In this document: positions 32,004 to 44,343 of the stretch, in pieces | Layout: each line of letters starts with the position of its first letter | How positions within the stretch are numbered: position 1 is the first letter of the stretch | DNA from: Ornithodoros turicata | Taxonomy: Eukaryota > Arthropoda > Arachnida > Ixodida > Argasidae | Direction: 5' to 3' | Length of the DNA: 64,000 nt | Assembly (NCBI RefSeq): GCF_037126465.1 | Contig: NC_088210.1 | Span: 13,104,011-13,168,010 of the forward strand | Translations under genes and position numbers: made by a program | The notes under the pieces: model-generated | What the model was told of the DNA's origin: nothing | What the model saw: only the letters and a program-made list of their open reading frames with translations | Databases searched by the model: none

Positions 32004-32454
32004 ACTACGCGGCGAAAAAAAAAAAAAAAACACTGTCTCTGTGCTGCTATAAGGTACCTTTAACAGATATGACAGTCAATTTCGCTCCACTCTGCAATGA
32101 CTCAGGAATCCGTCTAGACACTCTCTACAGTAATAGGAAGCGTTGCTTCTTGCGTGGCGAGTAATCTGCATGGGCTCTCCTCTACATTTTACACTTGCAC
32201 TTTGTGAATATGAGTGTGTGAGTACATTTTGTGTGCGTGCGTGTGTGTCCAGGTATGTTCTTTCTTTCTTTCCTTCTCGCCGTAGTTGTTGTTATTACGC
32301 GCTTGTCGCTCAATATTATTTATTTCTAATTTTGTTACGAACTGGATCAGGAAAGTGCCACTCTTATATAGTGCTGCAATAAATCGAATATTCCAGTTTT
32401 CGAAGATTACAACCCGTGTTTGAAAATGTACCTTCAAGGGCATATATGTTTCTA
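32004..32454. other. Unassigned sequence
   Basis: Nothing recognised. Confidence 0.4.
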
Positions 32455-32660
32455 CCACGAGGTGCAAATAATATACCTTTAGGCAGGTATAAAATTACTA
32501 TACCTCGAAGGAGGTACAGTGTTTATAGCTGAAAAGTTATGCGCCCTGGGACAAACCGTATATACCCTAAAGGGTATACATTTTTCTAACAGTGCAGGAC
32601 GTATAGTATAGGAGCGGGAGACGTATATCTTCTATACCAACGTGCACACTCTAAAATTAT
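32455..32660. repeat. TATACC/GGTATA palindrome-rich stretch
   Basis: ATACCTTTAGGCAGGTATAA, TATACCTCGAAGGAGGTACA and TATACCCTAAAGGGTATACA are consecutive imperfect palindromes. The layout recalls the ACACC/GGTGT stretch at 7138-7700, and TTATGCGCCCTG here resembles GTGTGCGCCCTG there. Confidence 0.5.
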
Positions 32661-34117
32661 GCGCTACAGCATGTCATGCTCGCACGCGTTTTATGCTGCT
32701 TACTGTGTTCCACCTTAAAGGTTTCAGTTGTTAACTATACGCACGTGACTCATTAAAATAAACGGGACGACGACTGCTACCACATAAACACACACACACA
32801 CACTAATAGCAGCCATAAAATGTTTTCGGCTAGGTACTAAGCTGCTCTTCATCGTAGCCAGCTACATTCTATACAAGGTGTCCCATCTAAAATGCTTCAA
32901 GGATTAAAAAAAGACAGCTCGCTGCACGAGGATGGATCGTTCTTGGCAGCCGCGTGTCCTACTCGCGAGCGTTTTCTTCGTTGTGTTTGACTAATTCATC
33001 ATATAATACTAATTAGCTAAGTTTTAAAACATTGCTTTTGACGTCGGCGGTGTCAGCTGTAAAGTTTGTTTTTAAAAAGTTACACTTTAGAGCGCCTTTA
33101 AAAAGAAAGGCCACGGAGTAAAAAAGAAGAGTGCCACGTGACAACGCACCCGTGATCAGCAGTTGCAGCTCTGGTACAGAACACTCAACACAATTGCACG
33201 TAAATCAGTATTTCACTGAAACAACAACAACAACTTCATTTACACGTCGATGCTCGGGGTCTTTCATTGCCCCAATCTCCATGAAAGTTGGCGCACTTTC
33301 ACAGCAACAAAGAACCCACCCGTATGCACAAAATCAAGCCCAATGGAATGCCCCGGGTAATTTCTCGGATTAGCATAACTTACGATCAACTTGTGCACTT
33401 AGTGCTGCCAGAAAAGGAGCAAAGAACGCATAGAGTGAAAGGAACCGCCTCGCTGCTACTCATGAGTCGAATATCGAGCCGAGCTTTCACTTTTCCAAAT
33501 GCGATTCGTAAGCCCTTTGTTCTTCGACATGTGCAGTAACTAGTTCGCGGCAACACTTTCGCAGCACGTACGATCATTATAAATTCGTTTCCCCTTCTGT
33601 GACTGAGGCACATGTGCTGCAACTCACAAAACACGCCATAATGCGGAGAAACCCCACGGTTTGCCCGGCAAAGCTCTTCCGTATCGCCATTTATCTTCAA
33701 GTGCTTTCCCTTTCACGCGTTGCGCGCAGGGAATGTAACGACCACCTGTTTCGGTTTCCACGATTTGCTACGCCGACGAATTCAATGAGAGTCGCTCCCT
33801 CCCACGTCAGACGTATGGTGTCGATTGTTACGGGCTGCCGTCGGCGTCGCGGCACACAGAAGAAGTGCGTCAACATCTGTTCGCATTCATTTCGTGTAGT
33901 CGGATTTCGATGAAGGATTGTTGTGGAAAAATGCGGTGCGTATACTGTCATCGCGGTTTACGTCGCCTTGATACAAACACGACAGGAGCGGGCTTCGTCA
34001 TATTGTGGAATGCAGCAAGAAACAACACAGGGAAGAACGAAGTTGACGCCACGGCTGCTTAAGCAGGTAGAACCTCGGGCTTCGTCAGCTGGCTTCGTTT
34101 GTGATTTATGATCTGGT
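32661..34117. other. Unassigned sequence
   Basis: Contains a short (AC)n at 32789-32802 and a lone mariner-like end (ACAAGGTGTCCCATCTAAAA at 32874). Frames up to 104 codons carry no recognisable motif. Confidence 0.4.
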
Positions 34118-34347
34118 TATACCCTGTCATGGCCCTATTACACGGGCACACTTCAGGCATCATTGAAAGCAACGGCCATTGAACATGCGCGTAGCGCCAC
34201 AAGGCGAGCAACGTGAGGACTTCTCAAAGTGCATTGGAGGCAATGCTCCCTGACAGGTTGACACCTTACACGCTAGATGGCGCTGCTTGCATGTTCCATG
34301 ACCGTTGCTTTCAATGGTCATTGAAGTGTGCCCATGTGGCAGAGGCA
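34118..34347. mobile_element. Foldback MITE, family C, copy 2
   Basis: ATACCCTGTCATGGCCC and ACGGGCACACTTC at the left mirror GAAGTGTGCCCATGTGGCAG at the right. Inside are the family's GGCCATTGAACATGCGCG and CAGGTTGACACCTTACACGC blocks in opposite orientation. Boundaries are approximate. Confidence 0.78.
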
Positions 34348-34780
34348 TCGCACGGTCAACTAAAAAAGACAATCGACTGAAAGGCCTTCTAGATTGTAAA
34401 TCGCCTTTCAGCTCTACAGAGTTGTGCCGCTGCCACACGGACACTTTTCGATGGCCGTTGAAAGTTTCCACATGTCGTCAAGATGCGGCGGCGCGTCAAT
34501 CGCGATGTAGTTCCTTGTGGTCTGGCTACTTTCTGTTTTGTTTATAGTTCGTCGTGCTCGTGGCTTTGCCCGCTCGCAGTCATCGGTGCATCTTTCTTCG
34601 TGTTCCCTACCTTTCCAACTTTCGTTTCAGAGAAAGTTTTTTACCACCTTTGTATAGTAATCGTTCTCCGTTGACCCAGTTGACAGTTCAACCGCAAGGC
34701 GTACTGAAACTCCGTGCGGCAGCGCGTAATTAGCAGCTGAGTCGATTGACAATGGGCTCAAAGCCCTTTGAGATACGCAT
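34348..34780. other. Unassigned sequence
   Basis: Between two family C copies; nothing recognised. Confidence 0.4.
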
Positions 34781-35003
34781 GTGACAGGGGTATTACACAG
34801 GCAGTCCTCATTGAGGATTCAGACCAACGGCCATTGAACACGCTCGTAGCGACGCCAAGCGTGTAACATGTCAACCTGCCAGGGAGGATTGGATCCCATG
34901 CTGTTTGAGTAGTTCGCACGTTGCGCGCTTTGTGGTGCCACTCGCGTGTTCAATGGCCATTGGGTTCAATGATCGTTGAAGACTTGAAGTGTAACAAGGA
35001 TAT
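34781..35003. mobile_element. Foldback MITE, family C, copy 3
   Basis: It begins GTGACAGGGGTATTACACAG and has GGCCATTGAACACGCTCGTA and GTGTAACATGTCAACCTGCC in one arm, and TGTTCAATGGCCATTGGGTT with GATCGTTGAAGACTTG in the other. Confidence 0.75.
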
Positions 35004-36860
35004 AACTGCACTCAAGCGGTATCTTATTTCGAAGTCGCCACCTGGACCTGGTCACTCGTCACAGCCATCATGTTGAGGTCACGTGACTTTGTATATATAT
35101 GTATATATATAACTTTTATATCCCTTTCTAGCGCTCGCCGCCATATTCTCACCAGAGTAACACCGAGAGCTGAACGTATTCTGCAAACATACATTCTATC
35201 GTGCTTGTTCAAGGAATCCGGAAACCCATCAATGAAACCGATACCACTCCGTTCGGCACCAACCGACAATCTCCTTGACTGACTTTTTAACGTCTGAAAA
35301 GAGCTTATATATTTAATATACAAATTTTGAAGATAAGCGGTGTGACGTCACTCCCTAAGCGGAGGAGTGAGAGGGCGGCGCTCAGAGGAGGAAAGGCGTC
35401 GTCCAGACGTCCGGTAGCTCCATGAGACGCCCCCGCATCCGCAGCATTCCTTCTCTCAAGGTTGCGCCCCCGGTGGTTCTCAAGGAGAGACTTTTTGGCG
35501 TGTTTCCCGAGGGGAAATTCCGGCACGCTCTCAGCATCCGGCATCTGCTCTTGTCATGTATTCCGTCGAATAACAGTCAAACTACGCTACTCTTTCGCGT
35601 CGGATTTTCGATACCGCGGTCAATGGCCATTGAGCAAACAAAATGACGCTATAGTTTACAAATCGACTGGAACGGATGCGACCGTCCACATTAAAGGGGC
35701 AGTGAAACGCAAAGCTTTCTCCTCTCAGAACGAAACGGCGATGTTACCTTGACACCAACATAAAAGGAACGGGAGTCATCCGTTGAGTCGTTCGTGATTT
35801 ATGAGCAGAAGAAACCGCAATCCACGCTTACCTCATCCTCCTTCTCGAGTAGCGGGACAGTGCGGAGCGCTCTCTCATTGGTCTCCCCAAGCGAGTTGTC
35901 GTCCAATCGTTGGTTGGACACGGTTGGCGCACAGCGTGCTATGCGGTGAAGTTGTGTCATTAGAGTGTATATGGTCATGTCCAACCTAAAAGAATGGCAT
36001 CTCGGGGGCTGTACGGGAATTGTATAACACACCCTTATTACATTAAGCCATGAAAGTAATATGTTGTGAGACATAAATACGAGCAGCAAAAAAGGTTCAT
36101 ACAGCATTTGAGACACCACGCTGTCGTGTGATGATTAAATATAGAGCACTTTGCGCGCGTGACGTCACGGCTTGCGGCGGCGGTGCAGTTAGCAGAGCGT
36201 CTGCTTGGTGTGGGCAAAACAGCAATCAATTGGAGTGATTGGAGTGGTCGTTTTCATGCAAAGGTGCATCCTTCGGGTACACAACTCGATGGGGAAAGGG
36301 TGGCCAAATCCCTTTTAATCAGTTTGCGCGCAACGTAGAACGAAGAAATCGTTTGATTGTGAATCGTTTTGATCAGTTAAGCGGAAAGACCCCCTGACAT
36401 CGCCTTGGTGAGATTCCCACACGATACCTGTGTACAAATAAACGAGGCTCACATCAATCGGTGCACGGTAGCAAATTAGCGCTGTTTTCAGAAACGTTCC
36501 GATCAAACAGCTCGCCTAGAGTGAAGTAACTGTGTGCTTCCAGTGTCTTGTACGCTTGCACAGTACCAGCAGTGAACTGGATCGACGAAGATATTAGATA
36601 AACTACAATGCGATTGTGATCGGCCGCATGTTTTGTGACTGGGCTGGGCTGTCCAGTTGTCGATGTGCAACGCAAAGGGATCGTCACGTTGTATAGCGTT
36701 CATTAACAACTTCGTCTTGTAGCAACAATTGTCCTATTCCTTCAGAGCTCTAAGTTACTTCGGGTATCGTGCAAAGAGGCATTCGAGAGCGGTGTAGCAG
36801 TGCAACACAGACGATGTCGCACTTGCGGTAAGCATTCGCACGGCCGCGTTCAATATGTTT
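35004..36860. other. Unassigned sequence with short repeat pieces
   Basis: An AT-rich TATATATGTATATATAT stretch lies at 35093-35112. ACATTAAAGGGGCAGTGAAAC at 35689 looks like one end of a TTAA-type element without a partner. TGCTATGCGGTGAAGTTGTG ending in TTAGAGTG (35937-35967) is a lone family A end, preceded by the short repeat shared with 15985-16148. No gene recognised. Confidence 0.4.
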
Positions 36861-37710
36861 TGCCGACACTCAGAGGCGGAGAGTTTTCATTTTCCCAGGG
36901 GGGGCAAAGGCGCACCGCGAAATAAGTACTCTGGCAGGGGTGGGGGATATGTTTATTAAGAAAAAAAAGAAAGGTAAGCCAGATGGATGTCGGAGTGTTA
37001 TTAAAAAAAAAGTGAAAGGGGGAAGACAAAAAAGGAAAAGAAAAAAGAAAACAAAAAGAAGGAAAGAAAAGAAAAATGAAGAACACAAAACTAATCACAA
37101 ACTCTGGCGGGATCTTATGATGTATGCAGAACTGGTATAGAAATAAGAGGAAGGAAGAACAGAAAAAAAGAAAAACAGAGAGAACGTAAACAGTGAACAT
37201 GTGCACACCTGAAGGCATTACGCCTTTGAAAACTGAGTGCAAAAGGAACAAAATGCATTGAATCCTCGGTGTTTGACCCGAAATGCGCGCAATATTATGA
37301 ATATGGTCAATGAAATGGACCAGCGGGAGTTGAACCAACTCCCAACGGATATGCGTTCCGAAGATTCTACCGTTGCACCTCACTGGCAGCTGCAGGTACC
37401 TTTTCGACTGCTTTCGTTTCATTGATCTGATTGCTTTGGGCGAAATTCAGGCAATGTGTTGTGTCATCCTCTCTGTTCTTCGCCTCACCTTCTACTGTGA
37501 TAATGAGTATGGTGGGCGGATACATATTTTACAAATTGCAAGATGCATTTTTGGGGTTGGTGCCTCTTCGCTCTTTTGACCCGGGCGCTCCGAGCCCCAA
37601 AAGTTGGTGTCAGTCTCTGACTTCCCGGGGGGGCGGCGCCCCCCCTAGTTCTTGTTCCGGGGGGGCAAGGGCCCCCGCGCCCCCCCGTAGTCGGCGCCTA
37701 TGCCGACACT
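36861..37710. mobile_element. Unclassified insertion with 10-bp direct repeats
   Basis: TGCCGACACT stands at 36861-36870 and again at 37701-37710, consistent with a target duplication around an 830-bp insertion. The right end is extremely G/C-rich (alternating G7 and C7 blocks at 37627-37686) and finishes GTAGTCGGCGCCTA. The left end starts CAGAGGCGGAGAG and soon has a G7 block. Near 37310-37385, minus strand, GCAACGGTAGAATC followed by GGAGTTGGTTCAACTCCC looks tRNA-like. A purine-rich stretch (36960-37090) gives low-complexity frames. A retroelement is possible, but I cannot place it. Confidence 0.5.
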
Positions 37711-38611
37711 AACCCCGCGCATGCGCAGATGGCGCCTCTTGTTTGTAAACAGTAAAGTGGTCCCTAGGACGAGAAAGATGCGCAGACAATGGATTCATTC
37801 TCACGGCGAACCCAACTACATAAGTAATTGGCTGCGCATTTAATAGAAATATTTTGCGCAGTGACTCTCGCCATCGTGAGAAACCACGTGACAGCGTTAA
37901 TCTCGTTTCGGTTTTGTTCCGCACTGTCGCTCTGAAGACGTAATCAGATTTACCCTTCTAATCGGAACATGCGAACGGGAATTTCGTCCGCGCCATTCCC
38001 AAGCCTAAAGCCATCCGCGGATATTAGAGGGATCGTCGTCCTCAGCGGCGAAAGTTCTGTCGATGCTCGACGGCAGATGCACGCTGCGGCCCAGTTAATT
38101 AGTGCGGTGGACCGCAAGATAGGCGTCGCGAGCAGAGGACAGGTGGCGTTCGCAGCGCAAATTGCTCCACGACGGCCATTGTAGACTGACTACGAAGAAG
38201 CATCTCATTGCGAGTTCGGACGGCCTACTTCTAATTATGGGCTGTCCGGGAAGAATTAATGAAAGTGAGCTGTAGAGGACGCGTCGTTCGCCAGACAGTG
38301 GGTGGTGCCGACATGTCTGCGTTTTTCTCGTCTCGTTTTATCAGGTTAGGATAACGCGACTTTTCGAGAGACCAGTGTAATGCGAGCTAAAACGTTATTA
38401 CACGCTCTGCTTAAAAGAGCAGTGAGGTGACATTTGACTCGGCTCGAAAAACCCTGTCAGACGACACCCTAAATGTCAGTTTAGAATGGCTGGCATTTAG
38501 CATAAAGGACCTTTGTGTCCGTGTTACACGGCAGTGGAAATGGCCTTTAGCAATAACTGGTATATTCGGCTAACGGAGCCCATATAACGGCCTTTAGAGC
38601 TAAATGGCATA
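37711..38611. other. Unassigned sequence
   Basis: Nothing certain. 38458-38605 contains repeated GGCCTTTAG and AATGGC words reminiscent of the short foldback at 21455. Confidence 0.35.
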
Positions 38612-38861
38612 CACTCTTAAAAATGAACTTCACCGCACAGCACGCTCCTAGCCAACCGTAATATCTAATGATATCGTTCTCTGCCCTGATCTGTTGAAAA
38701 CGGGAGGCGTACGCATTTTCTGTGACAATTATGAACAGCATAAGTGTCACAAAAAAAGGCGTACGCCTCCCGTTTTCAACAAATCAGGGCAGATAACGAT
38801 ATCATTCGAGATAATGGTTGGCTAGGAGCGTGCTATGCGGTGAAGTTGATTTTTAAGAGTG
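38612..38861. mobile_element. Palindromic MITE, family A, reference copy
   Basis: The 250-bp element runs from CACTCTTAAAAATGAACTTC to TTTTTAAGAGTG, flanked by TA on both sides (38610-38611 and 38862-38863). The arms match over nearly the full length; each contains CGTTTTCAACAAATC or its complement beside GGCGTACGCC, and CTAGCCAACC or its complement. The loop is near 38733. There is no frame. The TA target suggests mobilisation by a Tc1/mariner-type transposase. Confidence 0.92.
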
Positions 38862-38870
38862 TAGAGCAAC

Positions 38871-39063
38871 GCTGATAGTCAACCATCGTCCCCAGTGACT
38901 ACGTTCTCGCTCCTGATTTGCGGATAACGGGAGGTGGAGCCTATTATGTAATATTATGTACGGCATTACGGATACAAAATAGGCTCCACCTCCCGTTTTC
39001 AACAAATCAGGGGCGAGAACGAGTTGTCATTCAGGATGATGTGTTGACTAACAGCGTTGCTAT
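38871..39063. mobile_element. Palindromic MITE, family A, partial copy beside the previous one
   Basis: AACGGGAGGTGGAGCCTATT and AATAGGCTCCACCTCCCG pair, with TGATTTGCGG / CAACAAATCAGGGG and GTTCTCGC / GCGAGAAC arms. Outer termini are missing. Arms carry the TGGAGCC variant also seen at 31662 and 46851. Confidence 0.82.
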
Positions 39064-39412
39064 ACAGGGTGGTCCACCAACCATGATAGAAATTCATAGT
39101 AAAAAAAACGTAGGCCCCGGAGAGACATGCGGTCAAGGGATTTTTTTTTTCTGCCAATAACTTTTGCCACATGGGGATATGTTATTAATAGCCAAAACGT
39201 TACCTAAACAAGGCTACTTACGTATTGTTTATTTGTCCTACAGGATGAGTATAAGATGGGGCATCGCAGCATTGTAAATTTCCACAGGAGAAGGCGGCCT
39301 CATACACCACGTTCGTGTAAACAAGATTCATGAAAACTGCAGTCACTTTTCGTTTTACGCCAACGGTAGATGTACACATTGTCCCAATTAACAGGCGCTG
39401 ACACGTACAGAA
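39064..39412. other. Unassigned sequence with a mariner-like end
   Basis: ACAGGGTGGTCCACCAACCA at 39063 resembles the end of a Tc1/mariner-type element. I do not find the matching end. Confidence 0.35.
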
Positions 39413-39707
39413 ACGACGGACCAGCGGCATCACCGAGTGGAAAATCCTTTCGCTCGTTGGCGCTACCCAGGGTCGTGCTGAAGACTGGGAGCGGGTGGGT
39501 TCGAATCCTACCACCAGCTGAGCTGTCTGAGGTTTTCCCTGCGCTTTTCGGCAGACTTTCCAGACAAATATCGCCTCAATTCCCCCTGAAGTCGGCCCAG
39601 GACGCATACTAACTCCCGCCCTGTACACTCTCTTTCTTGTTGTCCTCTCTCCATCTGCCCACGTCCGTGCACCGCTCATAGCTACAGTCGTTTCGCAGCG
39701 CTAACAT
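39413..39707 (+). mobile_element. SINE-1b (long-tailed subfamily)
   Basis: A tRNA-like head (GCGGCATCACCGAGTGG) leads to the B box GGTTCGAATCCTACC at about 39490. The body has GCTGTCTGAGGTTTTCCC and AAGTCGGCCCAGGACGCA. In place of the CACCAC tail, a different 3' part follows: GTCCTCTCTCCATCTGCCC and CCGCTCATAGCTACAGTCG. The same extension is at 44893-45135 and, on the minus strand, at 51614-51915, which defines a subfamily. Confidence 0.85.
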
Positions 39708-42151
39708 GGGGGATATTTTAATTTTTATTTATTTTTTATTTTTTGTTTTCCGTTTCCATCAAGAGATGGCGGAAGTCCCAGAAAAAAAGCTGCCATTATG
39801 CAGCTTGAAAACGCCTGGGAAATTTATTAGAACAAAGAAAAAAGAAGGTAGGAAAGGTAAGCCGAACGCACTTCGGCTTGCTACTCCGCAAAACAAAACA
39901 AAAGCAAAAAAAAAAAAAGAACACGGAATTGAACAAAAACTGCGAGGTATCACTCACACGCGGAGCCCGTATCTGGTCATGTTGACTTTTCCGTGTACCT
40001 TGCGTAATATCAATAGAGTACCAGAAGGGCGGCTTTGCACCCCGACTACACGGACTCTAATAATAGCTAATACTGGCGATGAAACCCGGATGTAACATGC
40101 AACCGGTGTTGGAACAGCAGCCCAATTACTGCTCCGTAAGCTTTAAGGACGGAGAGTAATCTATATGCGTCTGAAAGTGACAACCGTATAGTCCTGTCTA
40201 AGGATTAAGGCTTTTATGTAACATAAGACATTTTCTTTCTTTCTTTCTTTTTTTTCTGTTGGTGAGTTGGAAAACTCATCTGTCTCCAGTTCTGGGCTTA
40301 AAGAAGTAATTAAGTCTGCAAGTAGATCGAAACCGAAGCTGTCTTCTGAGAGCCTTCAGTCATTCGTTTTGAGAGACAGCATCGAAGGAACTCTCCATCC
40401 TCTGAAAACGTTATCTTCCATTTATCATTCGTAGGCTGTAATTATGTCTGTCTGCAGTTCTTGGAAGAGGAAGTGTAGAAATGGTTGTTTATCTATATAT
40501 ACCGCTGTTGTCAAATTCGAAGATACTTAGATCTGTGGCATGAGGAGGAGGCGTGTACTATTTTGCTTCCGGCGATGATAAATGGCCCTGAGCATGACCC
40601 AATCCCGAATCTGCGCTCTTTCCTCGTTTATTGTGAACTTTTCGTTGTTTGAACTATACGGCTACATGGGCAATGTATTCTGCGCGACACGTCAAAATCG
40701 TTTCTACAGGAAAACAACGTGCTACTGAAATGTAGGTTTCTGTTGAGACAATACGTATAACGAATGTTACAGTATAGGAAGGGAGTTGCCTCAAATGCCA
40801 CAACTATATTATTAAAACACTAATATTATTTTAAAAAACTTTGCTCGTTTTGGAATTTTCCCCACGTGACCACTAACCTCCTTATCTTTCGCTACGCTTG
40901 CCAATTCTTGCCTGTTGTCCCGTTTCGTCCACGTGTTCGTGAAGCTTCCATTTTCTGTAACCGGTCTGTAGCCTAGATCACTACGTTCACATAATCCCCT
41001 CCACACTCTAACAAAGCAGCCATTCACTCCGGCCGTAGAAGCCCGCACGGACCCTTTCTTCCCTCCGGGCTGTTGACCCACAATTCGCACGAACCTTTAA
41101 ACACGTCACACCTAACCCTTTAAATACCATGCCAATGATGAGGACGGTGCCCAGAAGAAGAACAGTCTCTGTTCGAAATATTGGCGGCTTCTGTCCTGTC
41201 CCTTCCTACATCTCTACCGGTTCGCTGGATTTCTACCCATCTACGAACGTTACAGTATGCTTTGTTGATTTCGCATTTTCATGTGGAAGACTCTTCCTAG
41301 TGGTGTATTCCGCTGTGAGATAAGTGCGGACGCCGCATGCCAAGTTTCTTTGAACGCAACATAATAAAATAAACAAGAGCTAATACAGACAAATCCAATA
41401 GAGAAGAACAAGAAAAAGAAGTCGCACATTCACATCCCGTTTTGGTTTTACGATGACGCAAGGGTGCGCTCCTGTACCGTTAAGGTCGTCACAAGGAAGT
41501 ATACAAGTGGGACCTTGTGTGTCTAGGTGACGTTGACTAGGCGCCCGCGGTTGTCTGGCATGCAAACCAAAACAATTTTAGTGACATACGATCGTTATCT
41601 TTACATATTTACTTCTACGAGTACTTCTACCACTTATACTGCTTTTACTTCTATAATTGAAACGGGCCAACGATTGCTCATCCTGCACAGTGGGATGTTT
41701 AGGTATTTCAAAACTTCACGACTCGGATTGGGAAATATGAAAGAGCTTGTTGAAACTAAGCTCGCATATTTTGCTTCCCGTTCGCCGTCTATAACTGAAT
41801 TTCACGGATGACATGTGTCGCGCTGAAAACCCGCTCGCTATGACAGGAACAGCAGCAGAAAAACAGCTCACAGAGTTGTGGGAGTCCAAACATATACTGC
41901 GCACTTACGCACTCGCTGCGCACGATATACGTGTTCAAGGCTGGAAAGCTAAAAACGCAAGTACCTCTAAACATCACGGGAAATGTGAAGTCTCATGTAG
42001 TCGAGACCGTCACCTGCGTAGCGTGCCTTTTTCTGTAGTTCCTTTACATAAAGTACCATTTTTATATATATCGAAAAAGGGGCAGTTGTTTCAACCTTGT
42101 CCTCTGTGGAGCACGAGATACCAAAGATCAGTCGGAATATACCACTTACCG
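39708..42151. other. Unassigned sequence
   Basis: Mostly unique-looking, AT-rich in places, with a CTTTCTTTCTTT run near 40233-40253. Frames up to 142 codons (41813-42241) have no motif I recognise and partly overlap the next foldback. Confidence 0.4.
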
Positions 42152-42668
42152 TTTGTTCACACTGGCGACATTCCCCAGAATATTCCAGTGGAAGATGCGA
42201 AAAACGTCCTAGTTTTCTGCTGTCACGGTGGCCGGACGTGAGCACTCACCGTCGTGTCTTCGCGTCCACCGCTACCCGTGGGGAATATGCTGCGGCACAG
42301 CCACAGGATATTCCGTAGCAGACGACAGCAAAAGACGCTGACGGCGTCGTCTGCTAGGTGTCGTCTGCTATGTGCGCCGTACGCCACTCCCGATATTCCG
42401 GCACCGTGTGAATGCTCAACGTAACACGGGACGGAACATCGGCTGTGTGAGCAATGTTTTCGCTTTTTCTTCCACTAGAATCTTCCGTAGCAGACGACAG
42501 GAAAAGATGTTGACGGTGTCGTCTGCTAAGTGTGTAGTACGCCACTCCCGCTATTCCAACACCGTGTAAATGCTCATCGTAACACCGGATGGATCTTCGG
42601 CTCTGTGAGCAGTGCTTTCGCTTTTTCTTCCACTAGAATCTTCCGTGAGGATGTCGCACGTGTGAATA
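42152..42668. mobile_element. Foldback element with internal tandem duplication
   Basis: The left end TTGTTCACACTGGCGACATT and the right end, on the other strand TATTCACACGTGCGACATCC, are inverted repeats that continue through a CTAGTGGAAGA..GCGAAA block. Inside, a unit starting TTCCGTAGCAGACGACAG occurs at 42311 and 42483 (spacing 172 bp). Each has GTCGTCTGCTA, CGCCACTCCCG.TATTCC and GTGAATGCTCA. No coding. Confidence 0.72.
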
Positions 42669-44004
42669 CATGGTTGTGTGCTTATTTTGTTCGCCTGGAT
42701 TACCTTCGTACATTCACAACGATGCGAGAGTTACATGGCTATAGCTTGTCGTGTAGCCGTACCACGTGCAGCAGTGTCTCGCCGTCATCTTGCCCGGCTG
42801 TACGAAGGAATGTCATTCGACAAGGTCCAACCATCTCCTCCGTGACAATACTATATTCTGCGACACAGTGCCCTCACGCGTGAGAGGAGGCAGACAGAAC
42901 TGAGGTTACCTGGCTAGCTAATCAAGTGGAGCAACCCGTGAAACACGTGGTCGTTGTTTGAGTACTTTCTTTTTCTCTCATATCAGTCTCCTTTCAAGGT
43001 CTTTGCTAAGGCTATGTGGGAATGCGCGTGGTCTACTTCAAAATTGTTTTCCCCCTTGCGTGAAGGCCAGAAATTATGACAAGGTTTTCACGTGCTGGGA
43101 GAGGAGAAAGTCAGATGGGTGCGCAGTCTGTTGACCTACATGCATAAGGAGTGTAGCCCAAGGCGCCTCCTGTAAAGCGTGCTTTCACTGCATGGTAGAA
43201 GTGTACGCAGGAAAAAGACTCTTGCCGATCCTAGCCAGGCAGCTGTGTGCGAGGTTCACTGAGCGTCATTTCCAAATAATCGTGATGCATGAGGGCTGGG
43301 AGGGATCTTCAACCAGCTTCGTTTTTTTAACTGTATTTAAAACAGCGCAGGTACGTCGGTAAGAGCTGGGGATTCGGCAAAGTTAAATACACGAAGGTGG
43401 TAACATAAGTTAATGCCCACGAGTGGTGAATAGAGCTAAACTAGGAGCTAATATTATCTACTCGCCACATTAAGAAGTCCAGCAAACAAGCGAAACTCTA
43501 TCCGATGAGGCCCACAAGAATGCCTCATGACAGCATGTACGATTCAACTAGAAAGACAAAGCAAAAAAAAAAAAAATCGTAGCAAGTACAACTCAAACCT
43601 TTTGTGATGTCCTAACTATAATAGTAATGCAGGTACGTAAGAGTACTTACAAGGGTACTTAAGTAAAGTTTAGTATGATTATGAAGCAATGTAGTATATG
43701 ACAATATGGCAATGTTGGAGACCGTAAACGCTGAAACATCTGACTTCACCACGACCGGATATTTCTTTGTGAAACGATTAGCTTATTTTTGTCTTATATT
43801 CCTGTTTAATTTTATCCTCCAGTAAGTCCACTGAGTCATATAGCAACTTACAGTTCCGCTGTGTACGAATCCTGTGGCAGTGCATCCCTTACCTGCAAAG
43901 ATGAAAAAAAAAAACAAAAAAAAAACATTTGAGTGACCAAAACCAAGACATACCTACGTAGCCGAGCAATTACAGTAGTAATAAACATGTAATAACGTAA
44001 AACA
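42669..44004. other. Unassigned sequence
   Basis: A-rich runs at 43563-43576 and 43902-43926. No gene recognised. Confidence 0.4.
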
Positions 44005-44343
44005 TACAGCGAGTTTCACCTAGAGTGATAAAAAATTCTAACTGGCGATGTGCTCGCGAAACTTTTGCCGCCATTTAGGAAAGCTTTGAACAATTTTTAA
44101 TTCAGGGACATTAATTTTTTCTAATATTTTTTTTTAATTTCTAAATTTAAAAAAAAATTCTAAATAAATAATTTTTTTTAAATATTTCTTTTCACAGAAA
44201 TATGAAGTCCTCCACGGATAACCGCAGACCCAACAAAAACTACGCACAGTATGGCAACAGATATGGTCGAAGAAAATTAATAAAAATTCCGCTTTAGCCC
44301 CGCATGCCCGATTGTCACAAAGAAGAGTGCGCAGGACATGCAG

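Noticed and set aside
36961..37140. Lysine-rich protein-coding frame
   Set aside because: Generated by a purine-rich low-complexity stretch.
39706..40095. 129-codon frame with a hydrophobic start
   Set aside because: The start is a T-rich run and the rest is lysine-rich low complexity; it begins at the end of a SINE.
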